Below are positions 42,666 to 51,661 of a DNA stretch of 64,000 nucleotides, in pieces. A program made the position numbers and the translations under genes. The notes beneath the pieces were generated by a model. That model saw only the letters and a list, made by a program, of their open reading frames with translations, had not been told where the DNA came from and ran no database searches. Origin of the DNA: Agromyces cerinus (lineage in GTDB: Bacteria; Actinomycetota; Actinomycetes; Actinomycetales; Microbacteriaceae); NCBI RefSeq assembly GCF_016907835.1, contig NZ_JAFBCT010000001.1, forward strand, positions 3,720,001-3,784,000, read 5' to 3'. Position 1 is the first letter of the stretch; the number at the start of each line of letters is the position of its first letter.

Positions 42666-43219
42666 CGGATGCCCCGGCGCCCGTGCCGGCTCATTCGTCG
42701 CCGTCGTCGGCCGTGCTGCAGGCGCTCGCCGCTGCCGGTTCTGCCGCAGCGGCGGAACTCGGCAGGCACAGCGCTCGCGACGAGGCGCTCGCCGAGTACG
42801 TGCCCGAGCGGCGCACCCTCGGCATCCCGCGCGCGGCGCGGATGACGCCGATCGGCCGGGTGTGGCGCCTGGGGGTGCTGCTCGTCGACGCCGACGGGCA
42901 GCTCTTCGCGACGGGCCGGGTCGTGCGCGCCGAACGCCCCGTGAGGCGCAGCACCCCGGCCGCGGCGATCGCCGAGCAGCGCGCCTACGCCGCAGCCGCC
43001 GTGAAGGGCGGCTTCGCCGAGGGTGAGACCGTGAACTTCGGCGCCGTGCCGGTCGACCCGGCCGAGCTCGTGCGCGCAGGGGCATCCGGACCGCTCGTGG
43101 TGGTCGACGACGAACTGTTCGTGCGCTGGAGCCCGTCGCTGCCCGATTCGCTCACTCCGCTCGACCGCTACCTCGCCGACCGGGTCGAGCTGCTCGCGAA
43201 CCCGCCGTCGGGTGCGTGA
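42662..43219 (+). CDS. Conserved hypothetical protein
   Basis: A 185-residue soluble protein of unknown function. After an Ala-rich start it has AEYVPERRTLGIPRAARMTP, VWRLGVLLVDADGQLFATG, AVKGGFAEGETVNFGAVPVD and a C-terminal DRYLADRVELLANPPSGA. It is the last gene of the unit beginning with the EEP nuclease, coupled by ATGA. Its C-terminus is duplicated as a decayed fragment at 58228-58299, on the far side of the catabolic island. Confidence 0.65.
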   Translation: MTDAPAPVPAHSSPSSAVLQALAAAGSAAAAELGRHSARDEALAEYVPERRTLGIPRAARMTPIGRVWRLGVLLVDADGQLFATGRVVRAERPVRRSTPAAAIAEQRAYAAAAVKGGFAEGETVNFGAVPVDPAELVRAGASGPLVVVDDELFVRWSPSLPDSLTPLDRYLADRVELLANPPSGA

Positions 43220-43284
43220 GTGCCGCCTTTCAGAGTTTCGCGCTGATGGGCGGTTCCTGTCGCCGTCGCGATTCCGCCCCGCGC

Positions 43285-44301
43285 TCACGATCCCGGCGGC
43301 GGCCCCGACGACCGGCGGACGATGAGTTCGTGCGTGGTGGAGATCGTGCGCGGCTCGTCGCCTGCCGCGCGGACGATGAGGGCGACGGCGTGGCGTCCCA
43401 TGTCGAACATGGGGATGCGCGCGGTCGTGAGCGCGGGAGCCACGTCTGCGGCGACGGAGATGTCGTCGAATCCGACGACGGATCGATCCTCGGGGACCCG
43501 GATCTCGTGCTGGCGCAGCTCGCGGAGGATGCCGATCGCCATCGCGTCGTTCAGTCCGACGATCGCGGTGACATCGGTGTCGAGCAGCTCGCGAGCGCCG
43601 GCGATGCCGCCCTCGCGGGTGAATTCGTGGGACACGACGGTCAGCTCCACGTCGGCGAGGCGCGTGCCTTCGCGGAGCCCCGCGATGCGATCGGCGACCG
43701 TGTTCAGGTCGAGCGGCCCGGCGACGACGCCGATCCGGCGGTGGCCGAGCTCGGCCAGGTGCCTTCCCACCGAGACACCCGCGCCGTGGTTGTCGGGAAG
43801 CACGGAGTCCACCGGGAGGTGGTGGCGCCCGATGACCGCGACTCGGCCGCCCGCGAGCGTGAAGTCGGTGAGTACCTGCGCCATCGGTCGTTCCCGGGCG
43901 AAGTCGGAGTAGCCCGAGCCGGCGATGATGATCGACCCCACGCGCTGGTGCAGCAGAGCCTTCACCTGAGCGAGTTCGCTGGCGGGAGTGCGCTCGGCCT
44001 GGGCGATCTGGACGGACCGGGCCTCCAGCGTCGCGCTGCGGATCACGCCGCTGGCTATGTCGGCGAAGTACGGATCGCCGATCTCGTGCACGACGAGACC
44101 GATCGTCGGCACGAGCCCGCCCGCGAGGCCCCGGGCGTGCAGGTTGGGCTCGTAGCCGAGGCGCTCGGCGACGCGGAGGACGTGGGCGGCGCCTTCGGGC
44201 GAAATACCCGGGCTGCCGGTCATGGCGCGCGACGCGCTCGCCAGGGAGACCCCCGCAGCATTGGCCACGTCTATCAGCCGCGGCGCGCCTGCACGCTTCA
44301 C
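43285..44301 (-). CDS. LacI-family transcriptional regulator
   Basis: A 338-residue LacI/GalR repressor. The N-terminal helix-turn-helix and hinge read RLIDVANAAGVSLASASRAM then HVLRVAERLGYEPNLHARGL. A sugar-binding periplasmic-fold domain follows (PTIGLVVHEIGDPYFADI, VVGFDDISVA). I chose the GTG at 44301, preceded by GGAGGGGG; the frame extends further but would start in the operator. It is divergent from the ABC transporter operon, with a 26-bp palindrome between them and a second copy ahead of the secreted dehydrogenase at 53918. It most likely represses both until the pathway's sugar-like effector is bound. Confidence 0.9.
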   Translation of the reverse strand: MKRAGAPRLIDVANAAGVSLASASRAMTGSPGISPEGAAHVLRVAERLGYEPNLHARGLAGGLVPTIGLVVHEIGDPYFADIASGVIRSATLEARSVQIAQAERTPASELAQVKALLHQRVGSIIIAGSGYSDFARERPMAQVLTDFTLAGGRVAVIGRHHLPVDSVLPDNHGAGVSVGRHLAELGHRRIGVVAGPLDLNTVADRIAGLREGTRLADVELTVVSHEFTREGGIAGARELLDTDVTAIVGLNDAMAIGILRELRQHEIRVPEDRSVVGFDDISVAADVAPALTTARIPMFDMGRHAVALIVRAAGDEPRTISTTHELIVRRSSGPPPGS

Positions 44302-44346
44302 GTAACCCCCTCCGTGGAGCGAACCGAAGCAGTGATGCGCTGCGGG

Positions 44347-44375
44347 TTGCTCTCGCTCTTTCCTCCAACTATAGT
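44347..44375 (+). promoter_or_regulatory. Promoter of the LIV-type transporter operon
   Basis: TTGCTC (44347-44352), 17 bp, then TATAGT (44370-44375). The LacI operator starts two bases further on, placing it over the start point. Confidence 0.65.
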
Positions 44376-44377
44376 GA

Positions 44378-44403
44378 CGAAAGCGCTTACGCAAGCGCTT
44401 TCG
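44378..44403 (+). promoter_or_regulatory. LacI-family operator O1
   Basis: Perfect palindrome: 11-bp arms CGAAAGCGCTT (44378-44388) and AAGCGCTTTCG (44393-44403) around ACGC. It sits between lacI and the transporter operon, directly downstream of the TATAGT box. Confidence 0.85.
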
Positions 44404-44426
44404 CTACGATGACGTAGGAGGCTCGG

Positions 44427-45662
44427 ATGACCGCACCACTTCACGGTCGAAAGATCGCCGCGGCGATTGCCATGGCATCGATTGCCGCAATCGTACTTTC
44501 GGCTTGCTCCGGAGGGAGTGAGCAGCCGGAAGGGGGAGGTTCCGAGGACCCGATCGTCATCGGAATCTCGTTGCCGCTCACGGGTGACTTCTCCGAGCCG
44601 GGCAAGGGGGTGGAGCGAGGCTATGAGGCCTGGCGCGACATCGTCAACGAGAGCGGTGGCCTTCTCGGCCGTCAGGTCGAGCTGAAGATCCTCGACGACC
44701 AGTCGAACGCCGACCGTGTGGTCTCCGACTACGAGTCGCTGATCGCGCAGGACGGCGTCGATCTCGTCTTCGGACCGTTCTCGACCCGCCTCGTCGTCCC
44801 GTCGGCGCGGGTCGCCCAGGAGTACGGAATGCTGTTCGTCGAGCCTGCCGGCGCTGCCGCCGAGGTCTTCGAGCAGGGCTTCGACAACCTCTTCTATGCT
44901 GCGCCGGCCGTGGCCGACGACCACTACAACAACCTCGCCGACTACCTGCTCGCACTTCCCGAGACGGAGCGCCCCGAGACGGTCGCCGTCGCGGCGATGG
45001 ACGACCCGTTCGCACAGGGCACGGCGTACGGGCTTCGAGACAAGCTCGAGGCAGGCGGCGTCGAGGTCCTGGTCGACGAGGTCTACCCCCCGAACACGAC
45101 GGACTTCTCCACCATCGCGGCGAAGATCGCCCAGTCCGACGCCGACATGGTGATCGGCGGGACGCAGTATCAGGATGCCGTCAACCTGATCATCGCGCTG
45201 CAGCAGCTCGACTATCAGCCCGAGCTCGCCGCGTTCTCCACTGCGCCGACCAACCCGGAGTTCGCCGCCGCCATCGGAAACGCGACCGAGGGCATCCTCG
45301 CGCCGACCGGATACTCGCCGACGTCGGAGTTCCCGAGCAACGTCGAATTCGTCGAGAAGTACACCGAGATGCACGGCAATCCGCCGGCGGAGGATGAGGC
45401 GAACGCCTACACGACCGGCCAGGTCGTCGCCGCCGCGGTGGAAGCCGTCGGCTGCGCCGAACAGGGCGAGTGCCAGCAGCAACTCATCGACTGGCTGCAC
45501 GACAACACTGTCGACACGGTCGTCGGACCGCTCAGCTGGGACGAGACAGGCAAGCCCAATGGCGCTCACCTCATCCAGCAGTGGATCGACGGCGAGATCC
45601 TGATCGTCCTCCCCGAGGACGTCAAGGAAGGGGACTTCCTCTTCCCGAAGCCGACCTGGTGA
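44427..45662 (+). CDS. ABC transporter substrate-binding lipoprotein, branched-chain amino acid (HAAT) type
   Basis: A 411-residue lipoprotein: basic start, hydrophobic core and lipobox LSAC at about 24-27. The mature part is a Peripla_BP_6 protein (IVIGISLPLTGDFSEPGKG, RGYEAWRDIVNESGGLLGR, VDLVFGPFSTRLV). Such proteins bind amino acids, amides or other small carboxylates. Here the gene is under a LacI operator and followed by sugar-type enzymes, so the ligand may be an unusual polyol, sugar acid or glycoside. AGGAGG precedes ATG 44427. Confidence 0.88.
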   Translation: MTAPLHGRKIAAAIAMASIAAIVLSACSGGSEQPEGGGSEDPIVIGISLPLTGDFSEPGKGVERGYEAWRDIVNESGGLLGRQVELKILDDQSNADRVVSDYESLIAQDGVDLVFGPFSTRLVVPSARVAQEYGMLFVEPAGAAAEVFEQGFDNLFYAAPAVADDHYNNLADYLLALPETERPETVAVAAMDDPFAQGTAYGLRDKLEAGGVEVLVDEVYPPNTTDFSTIAAKIAQSDADMVIGGTQYQDAVNLIIALQQLDYQPELAAFSTAPTNPEFAAAIGNATEGILAPTGYSPTSEFPSNVEFVEKYTEMHGNPPAEDEANAYTTGQVVAAAVEAVGCAEQGECQQQLIDWLHDNTVDTVVGPLSWDETGKPNGAHLIQQWIDGEILIVLPEDVKEGDFLFPKPTW

Positions 45663-45672
45663 CCGGCGCATC

Positions 45673-46557
45673 GTGAGTGGATCCCTCCTGCTGCAAAGCG
45701 TGATCCTCGGCGTGCTGCTGGGAGGGCTCTACGCCCTCCTGGCAGCGGGCCTCACGCTCTACTTCGGCATCATGCGCGTCGTCATGATCGCGCACTCGGC
45801 CTTCCTCATCCTCGCCGCCTACCTCGCATGGTGGTTCAACCGCGAGACCGGCATCGACCCGCTCGTGTCGCTCATCGTCACCGTGCCCCTGTTCTTCGTC
45901 GCCGGTCTCCTGACGCAGCGACTGCTGGTCTCGAGGCTCAAGCCCCTCACCCTGACCATGATGTCGGTGCTCCTCACGTTCGCTGTCGCCCTCGTGATCG
46001 AGGGAGGGCTGGGGTTCATCTTCTCGGGAACCCAGCGGCGCATCCCCCTGCCCTACGCGAGCGAGAGCCTCAACTTCTTCGGCGCGCAGGTGCCGGTCGT
46101 CAAGCTCATCGCCTTCGGACTGGCGGCGCTGTCGCTCGCACTGCTCTTCGTCGTCCTGAAGTACACGCGATTCGGACAGGCCCTGCGGGCGACCATCCAG
46201 CATCCGGAGGCTGCGCGGCTCGTCGGGATCAACACCGAGCGCGTCGCGGGGTACGGCTTCGGCCTCGGTCTCGCAACTGCCGCGATCGGTGGCACCGCAC
46301 TCTCGCTCGACGCCACGATCTACCCTTCGTTGCACTGGCACTGGATCGGGCCCCTGATGGCGATCATCGTCGTCGGCGGTCTCGGCAGCATCCCCGGCGC
46401 CGCGATCGCGGCTCTCGTCCTCGGCGTCGCGCAGAGCCTGCTTCAGCTTCCTCTGGGGTCGACGTGGGCGCAGACGGTCTTCTACGTCGCGCTGTTCCTC
46501 ACCCTCATGTTCCGCCCGCAAGGATTCTTCGGAGGTCGACTTGCCCAGCGCTTCTAG
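45673..46557 (+). CDS. ABC transporter permease, LivH type
   Basis: A 294-residue permease with about eight helices and LivH features: SVILGVLLGGLYALLAAGLT at the start, GIMRVVMIAHSAFL, and the EAA-like region YTRFGQALRATIQHPEAARLVGI. It forms the membrane channel with the LivM-type protein. GTG 45673 lies 10 bp after the binding-protein stop. The 3' end overlaps the livM-type gene by 17 bp. Confidence 0.88.
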   Translation: MSGSLLLQSVILGVLLGGLYALLAAGLTLYFGIMRVVMIAHSAFLILAAYLAWWFNRETGIDPLVSLIVTVPLFFVAGLLTQRLLVSRLKPLTLTMMSVLLTFAVALVIEGGLGFIFSGTQRRIPLPYASESLNFFGAQVPVVKLIAFGLAALSLALLFVVLKYTRFGQALRATIQHPEAARLVGINTERVAGYGFGLGLATAAIGGTALSLDATIYPSLHWHWIGPLMAIIVVGGLGSIPGAAIAALVLGVAQSLLQLPLGSTWAQTVFYVALFLTLMFRPQGFFGGRLAQRF

Positions 46558-47677
46558 CTCAGGCCCCGTGATCACCGAAACGGTCGTGATCCCACCATCC
46601 GCCCCCGTGCGACCCACCTGGTCACGGTGGGTGAGCGTCGCGCTCCTGCTCGTCGGAGCAGCCCTCGTCCTGGCATTCCCCTCGATCGCACCGAATCCGT
46701 ACATCCTGTCCGCGGGCGTCGTGATCCTCAACTACGCCGTGCTGTCGACGGGTTGGAACTTCATGGGAGGGTTCACGGGCTACATCTCCCTCGGGCACGC
46801 CGCCTACTTCGGGCTGGGTGCCTACGGGACCGCGCTGGCGATCAAGTACCTGGCACTTCCGAGCTTCGTCGCCTGGATCGTCGCGTCGCTGCTGGTCGCG
46901 ATCATCGCGATTCCGATCGGCATCGCGGCCTTGCGAGTGCGGGGCGCATCATTCGTGATCGTGTCGATCGCGTTCGTGCTCATCATGCTCCTGGTGTTCC
47001 AGGGCTGGCGTGAGGTCACGGGCGGCTCTGACGGCCTGAACGTTCCGCGCCCATTCCCCGACCTTCTTCGGCCGGAGCATCATCGCGTCTTCTACTACCT
47101 GTTCGCTGCACTCCTCGCCCTGGCTCTCGTCGTCTGGTGGATCATCGATCGCTCGAAGTTCGGGACCGCGCTCAAGTCGATTCGCGAGGACGAGGACAAG
47201 GCTCAGTCGCTCGGCGTTCCGACGACGCGTTACAAGCTGATCGCCTACGTCTTGTCAGCGGTCTTCGTGGCGCTCGGCGGAGGACTCTATGCACTGTGGT
47301 TCGGCGATCTGGATCCGATCTTCCAGTTCTCCATCCTGATCGGCTCGTACATGGTGCTCATGGCGCTGCTCGGAGGCGTGCGGAATCTGTTCGGGCCGTT
47401 GCTGGGTGCCGTGGTCGTGGGCCTCGCGCTCGAGTACTTCAAACTCGAGTTCGGCGAAACGCAGTTCCACCTGGTCGCGACCGGACTCCTGCTCGGCATC
47501 GTCGTCCTCTTCATGCCGGATGGGATCATCCCGGCCGTGAAGGGATTGTTCACGCGGTCGTCCTCGCAGGCCTCGATCCGCGAGGTCACCGCCGCAGAAC
47601 TGCTCGATCAGAATCGCGCTCGCAGCGCGAAGCAGGAGTCCCGAACCCCCGACGCGTCCGGAGAGGAGACGTCATGA
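46541..47677 (+). CDS. ABC transporter permease, LivM type
   Basis: A 378-residue permease with a 30-residue hydrophilic start, nine to ten helices and the LivM signatures GYISLGHAAYFGLGAYGTAL and FGTALKSIREDEDKAQSLGV. I chose the TTG at 46541 because GGAGG lies five bases before it, inside the end of livH. The next in-frame candidate (GTG 46568) has no such site. A C-terminal 40-residue Ser/Arg-rich tail extends beyond the usual LivM fold. The stop overlaps the LivG start by 4 bp. Confidence 0.87.
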   Translation: MPSASSSGPVITETVVIPPSAPVRPTWSRWVSVALLLVGAALVLAFPSIAPNPYILSAGVVILNYAVLSTGWNFMGGFTGYISLGHAAYFGLGAYGTALAIKYLALPSFVAWIVASLLVAIIAIPIGIAALRVRGASFVIVSIAFVLIMLLVFQGWREVTGGSDGLNVPRPFPDLLRPEHHRVFYYLFAALLALALVVWWIIDRSKFGTALKSIREDEDKAQSLGVPTTRYKLIAYVLSAVFVALGGGLYALWFGDLDPIFQFSILIGSYMVLMALLGGVRNLFGPLLGAVVVGLALEYFKLEFGETQFHLVATGLLLGIVVLFMPDGIIPAVKGLFTRSSSQASIREVTAAELLDQNRARSAKQESRTPDASGEETS

Positions 47678-48438
47678 ACGCCCGTCAAGAAGACCAGGCG
47701 GCCACGAAAGGCAACCTGCGCACCATCGAGATGACCAAGTCCTTTGGAGGCGTCACCGCCGTCGATGGCGCGTCGGTGGAGTTCCAGGAGGGGAAGGTCA
47801 ATGGCCTGATCGGACCCAACGGCTCCGGTAAGACCACCTTCTTCAACTGCGTGACGGGCATGATCAAGCCTGATGCGGGAATCGTCACGTATCGCGGCCG
47901 TGCCATCACGCGTCAGTCGCCCGATCGCATCGCGCGCGCCGGGATCGGACGCAGCTTCCAGCTGTGCAGGATCTTTCCCCGCATGACGGTCATGGAGAAC
48001 CTGCTCGTCGCGGTGCGCCACACGAACATCGCGCGCCAACTCCACTCCGCCCATGATCCGGAGGAGCTCGAACGGGCGAGGGGATGGCTGCGGCGAGTCG
48101 GCATCGATCACCTCGAGCATGCCGAAGCGCGCAACCTCAGCTATGGCCAGCAGAAGCTGCTCGAGCTGGCGGGCGTCCTGATGGGCGATCCCGACACGAT
48201 CATGCTCGACGAGCCCGCGGGAGGCGTCAACCCCGCGCTCATCGGGCGCATCTCGACCCTCGTGCGTGAGCTCAACGCCGAGGGCAAGACCTTCATCATC
48301 GTCGAGCACAACATGGAGATGGTCATGAGCCTGTGCGATCACCTCGTGGTGTTCGACCGCGGTCGTCCGATCGCAGAAGGCGCACCCGCGATCATCCAGC
48401 GCGACCCGCGAGTCCTGGAGGCCTACCTTGGAGTCTGA
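47674..48438 (+). CDS. ABC transporter ATP-binding protein, LivG type
   Basis: A 254-residue ATPase with Walker A GPNGSGKTT, the LivG-specific IGRSFQLCRIFPRMTVMENL, signature LSYGQQKLLELA (Tyr in place of Gly at the third position, as in many LivG proteins), Walker B IMLDEPAGGVNP and an H-loop in VEHNMEMV. ATG 47674 has GAGAGGAG before it. It works with LivF to power the transporter. The last 11 bp overlap the LivF gene. Confidence 0.9.
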   Translation: MNARQEDQAATKGNLRTIEMTKSFGGVTAVDGASVEFQEGKVNGLIGPNGSGKTTFFNCVTGMIKPDAGIVTYRGRAITRQSPDRIARAGIGRSFQLCRIFPRMTVMENLLVAVRHTNIARQLHSAHDPEELERARGWLRRVGIDHLEHAEARNLSYGQQKLLELAGVLMGDPDTIMLDEPAGGVNPALIGRISTLVRELNAEGKTFIIVEHNMEMVMSLCDHLVVFDRGRPIAEGAPAIIQRDPRVLEAYLGV

Positions 48439-49204
48439 GTCGAAGAACCTTCTCGAACTGCGGGACATCGAGGCGGGCTACGGCCGCGCCGCGCTCGTCC
48501 TGCGCGGGTTGACAGTCGAAGTGCCCCCTGCCTCGGTCGTCTGTCTCGTCGGCCCGAACGGCGCCGGCAAGTCGACGGTGCTGAAGGTGGCCAGCGGCAT
48601 GCTGATCCCCCGGTCGGGAAGCATCCGCATCGATGGGCAGGATGTCACGGGTGACGGGCCGCAGACCATGCTGCAGAATGGGCTGGCCCACGTCCTTCAG
48701 GGGCACAGCGTGTTCCGAGAGATGACCGTCGGCGAGAACGTCATGCTGGGGGCGTTCACGGTCAAGGACCCGATCGTCGTGCAGGAGCGCGTCGAGTTCG
48801 TCCAGAATCTGTTCCCCATCGTGGGGGAACGATGGAAGCAGCTCGCAGGACTCCTCTCGGGAGGCCAGCAGAAGCAGGTCGAGTTCGCCCGATCACTCAT
48901 GGTGAGCCCGAAGGTCGTGCTGCTCGACGAGCCGTCGATGGGCCTCGACCCGAAGACGACGGCGAAGGTCTTCGAGCAGGTCGCTCGCATGCGTGATGCC
49001 GGTACGGCCGTGCTCCTCGTCGAGCAGAACGCACGCCGGGCACTGGAGACGGCCGACATCGGCTGCGTCCTCGACCTCGGCCGCGTGCACATCTCAGGCC
49101 CGGCGCCCCAGCTGCTCGCGGATCCGAATCTCGCCGATCTCTACCTGGGCGGTCAGCCCTCAGCCCGCAGCGACGTCACCGAGCAGCCCGGCGCGGCGCT
49201 GTAG
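48428..49204 (+). CDS. ABC transporter ATP-binding protein, LivF type
   Basis: A 258-residue ATPase with Walker A GPNGAGKST, HVLQGHSVFREMTVGENV after the Q-loop, signature LLSGGQQKQVEFARSL and Walker B VLLDEPSMGLDP, all typical of LivF. Translation starts at TTG 48428, inside the end of livG, with GGAGG seven bases before it. This is the second TTG start in this operon. The oxidoreductase gene follows 40 bp later. Confidence 0.9.
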   Translation: MESESKNLLELRDIEAGYGRAALVLRGLTVEVPPASVVCLVGPNGAGKSTVLKVASGMLIPRSGSIRIDGQDVTGDGPQTMLQNGLAHVLQGHSVFREMTVGENVMLGAFTVKDPIVVQERVEFVQNLFPIVGERWKQLAGLLSGGQQKQVEFARSLMVSPKVVLLDEPSMGLDPKTTAKVFEQVARMRDAGTAVLLVEQNARRALETADIGCVLDLGRVHISGPAPQLLADPNLADLYLGGQPSARSDVTEQPGAAL

Positions 49205-49244
49205 CGCCCCCGAACATCAATTCACGACGGAAGAACGGAACGAC

Positions 49245-50438
49245 ATGTCAGTCCCATCCACAGCCTCGACCGAGGCATCCCTTCCCGAGACGCGCGAGAT
49301 CGGCGTCATCATGAACGGCGTCTCGGGCCGCATGGGCTACCGTCAGCACCTCGTGCGCTCGATCCTCGCGATTCGCGACCAGGGTGGCATCGAGCTCCCC
49401 GACGGCACGAAGGTCACGGTCAGGCCGCTGCTCGTCGGCCGTAGCCCGGGGAAGCTCGCCGAACTCGCCGCCAAGCATGGCATCGAGGACTACACGACGG
49501 ATCTGGATGCCGCGCTGGCCGACCCGCGCTGGGAGATCTATGCCGACTTCCTGGTGACCAAGGCTCGAGCCACCGCGTTGCGCAAGGCGATCGCCGCCGG
49601 CAAGACCATCTATACCGAGAAGCCCACGGCCGAATCCGTCGACGAGTCGCTCGAGCTCGCGCGTCTTGCCCGCGAGGCCGGCGTGAAGACCGGCGTCGTG
49701 CACGACAAGCTCTACCTGCCGGGCCTGCAGAAGCTCAAGCGCCTCATCGACTCCGGCTTCTTCGGCCGCATCCTGAGCGTGCGCGGCGAGTTCGGCTACT
49801 GGGTCTTCGAGGGCGACTGGCAGCCCGCCCAGCGCCCCAGCTGGAACTACCGTGCCGAAGACGGCGGCGGCATCATCGTCGACATGTTCCCGCACTGGAA
49901 CTACGTGCTCGAGAACCTGTTCGGCAAGGTCGAGACCGTCTACGCGCAGGCATCGACGCACATTCCGACCCGCTGGGACGAGAACGGCGAGCCGTACGAG
50001 GCCACCGCCGAGGATGCGGCATACGGCATCTTCGAGCTGGAGGGCGGCACGATCGCGCAGATCAACTCGTCGTGGACCGTGCGGGTCAACCGTGACGAGC
50101 TCGTCGAGTTCCACGTGGACGGCACGCTCGGGTCGGCGGTCGTCGGGCTGTTCGGCGCGAAGATCCAGCATCGCAACGCCACCCCGAAGCCGGTGTGGAA
50201 CCCCGACCTCGCCGACGATCACGACTACGACGCGGACTGGGCGAACGTCCCCACCAACGACGTCTTCCAGAACGGGTTCCGCCAGCAATGGGAGGAGTTC
50301 CTCATGTCCTACGTCCTGGGCACCGACTACGAGTTCGACCTGCTCGCCGGCGCCCGCGGTGTACAGCTGGCCGAAGCCGGCCTGCAGTCGGCGCGTGAGG
50401 GACGCAAGGTCGAGCTGACCGTGCTCTCGCTGGATTGA
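49245..50438 (+). CDS. Gfo/Idh/MocA-family NAD(P)-dependent oxidoreductase
   Basis: A 397-residue sugar-type dehydrogenase. The N-terminal Rossmann domain (IGVIMNGVSGRMGYRQHLVR) carries the family's catalytic EKPTA motif at IYTEKPTAES, and the C-terminal alpha/beta domain has GGGIIVDMFPHWNYVLENLF. Members oxidise a hydroxyl of inositols, sugars or glycosides, often at C3. This one is rather long, and its loop AQRPSWNYRAEDGGG suggests a specialised group. It heads the catabolic part of the operon, 40 bp after the transporter genes, and is directly followed by the DUF993 gene. The substrate is not known. Confidence 0.85.
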   Translation: MSVPSTASTEASLPETREIGVIMNGVSGRMGYRQHLVRSILAIRDQGGIELPDGTKVTVRPLLVGRSPGKLAELAAKHGIEDYTTDLDAALADPRWEIYADFLVTKARATALRKAIAAGKTIYTEKPTAESVDESLELARLAREAGVKTGVVHDKLYLPGLQKLKRLIDSGFFGRILSVRGEFGYWVFEGDWQPAQRPSWNYRAEDGGGIIVDMFPHWNYVLENLFGKVETVYAQASTHIPTRWDENGEPYEATAEDAAYGIFELEGGTIAQINSSWTVRVNRDELVEFHVDGTLGSAVVGLFGAKIQHRNATPKPVWNPDLADDHDYDADWANVPTNDVFQNGFRQQWEEFLMSYVLGTDYEFDLLAGARGVQLAEAGLQSAREGRKVELTVLSLD

Positions 50439-50443
50439 CGCGC

Positions 50444-51661
50444 ATGACGAACCTCACGCTGATCTCCTCCAACGGCGCGACCTCCGCGGTCCCTCTCGCG
50501 GAGGCCCCCGGGCACACCAAGCCCACGGGCGCACTGCGGAGCCGCGTCGCGTATGCCGCGGCACACGTCGTGCCACGGGTCTTCGCCGACAACACTCCGG
50601 GCCGGCCCGCTGACGTGGACTGGGACGCCACACTCGCGTTCCGTCGGCACGTGTACTCGTGGGGCCTTGGCGTCGCGGATGCGATGGACACCGCGCAGCG
50701 GAACATGGGATTGGATGCCGCGGCTACCCGCGAGCTGATCTCGCGCTCCGCGCAGGTCGCGCGTGAGGAGGGCGGCTCGGTCGTCGTCGGGGTCAACACC
50801 GACCACATCGACGACGAGCGGATCTCGGTGAGCGCCGTGATCGACGCTTACAAGACGCAACTGCACTTCACCGAGGAACAGGGCGCCGGGCCGGTGCTGA
50901 TGGCATCGCGCCACCTCGCACGTGCAGCGCAGTCGGCCGACGACTACCGCCGGGTGTACCGCGGCGTGCTCGCTTCGGCCACCACGCCGGTCGTCCTGCA
51001 CTGGCTCGGCACCGCATTCGACCCGCTGCTCGAGGGCTACTTCGGTTCGTCCGATCGGCGCGTCGCGGCGGATGTGCTTCTCGAGATCATCGGGGAGAAC
51101 GCCGACAAGATCTCGGGCGTGAAGATGAGCCTGCTGGATGCTGCATCCGAAGTGTCGGTGCGCGAGCGTCTCCCCGAGGGCGTGCGCATGTTCACGGGCG
51201 ACGACTTCAACTACGTGGGCCTCATCGGCGGCTCGGACGTGCCCGATGCACCACAGCCCGAGCGCGACCCCGCCTCGCCCCGACAGCATTCCGATGCATT
51301 GCTCGGCGCATTCGCCGCCCTCACCACGGTCGCCTCGGCGGCGATCCAGGCGTTGGACGCAGGCGACTCGGACCGCTACCTCGCCATTCTCGGTCCCACC
51401 GAGGAACTCAGCCGACAGATCTTCGCCGCACCGACGTTCTACTACAAGACCGGTGTCGCTTTCGTTTCGTGGCTCAACGGCCACCAGGCCGCGTTCCAGA
51501 TGGTCAACGGTCTGCACTCCGCACGGAGCCTGCCGCACCTCTCGCGCATCGTCGAACTCGCCAATGCCACGGGTGCGCTCGAGCGGCCGGAACTCGCGGC
51601 CGCCCGCTGGCACGGGATGCTGCGCTGCAACGGAGTCGACACCCCGGGGGCATCCGCATGA
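50444..51661 (+). CDS. DUF993-family protein (DHDPS-like TIM barrel)
   Basis: A 405-residue DUF993 protein. The pattern VVVGVNTDHIDDE, AGPVLMASRHLARAA, TPVVLHWLGTAFDPLLEGYFG and KISGVKMSLLDAASE resembles the beta-alpha units of dihydrodipicolinate-synthase/aldolase-like TIM barrels, with K in GVKMS in the place of a Schiff-base lysine. The family has no established reaction that I can name. Position between a Gfo/Idh enzyme and an isomerase-like TIM barrel suggests an aldolase or lyase step on an oxidised sugar. I chose ATG 50444; a TTG at 50435 overlapping the previous stop is also possible. Confidence 0.75.
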   Translation: MTNLTLISSNGATSAVPLAEAPGHTKPTGALRSRVAYAAAHVVPRVFADNTPGRPADVDWDATLAFRRHVYSWGLGVADAMDTAQRNMGLDAAATRELISRSAQVAREEGGSVVVGVNTDHIDDERISVSAVIDAYKTQLHFTEEQGAGPVLMASRHLARAAQSADDYRRVYRGVLASATTPVVLHWLGTAFDPLLEGYFGSSDRRVAADVLLEIIGENADKISGVKMSLLDAASEVSVRERLPEGVRMFTGDDFNYVGLIGGSDVPDAPQPERDPASPRQHSDALLGAFAALTTVASAAIQALDAGDSDRYLAILGPTEELSRQIFAAPTFYYKTGVAFVSWLNGHQAAFQMVNGLHSARSLPHLSRIVELANATGALERPELAAARWHGMLRCNGVDTPGASA

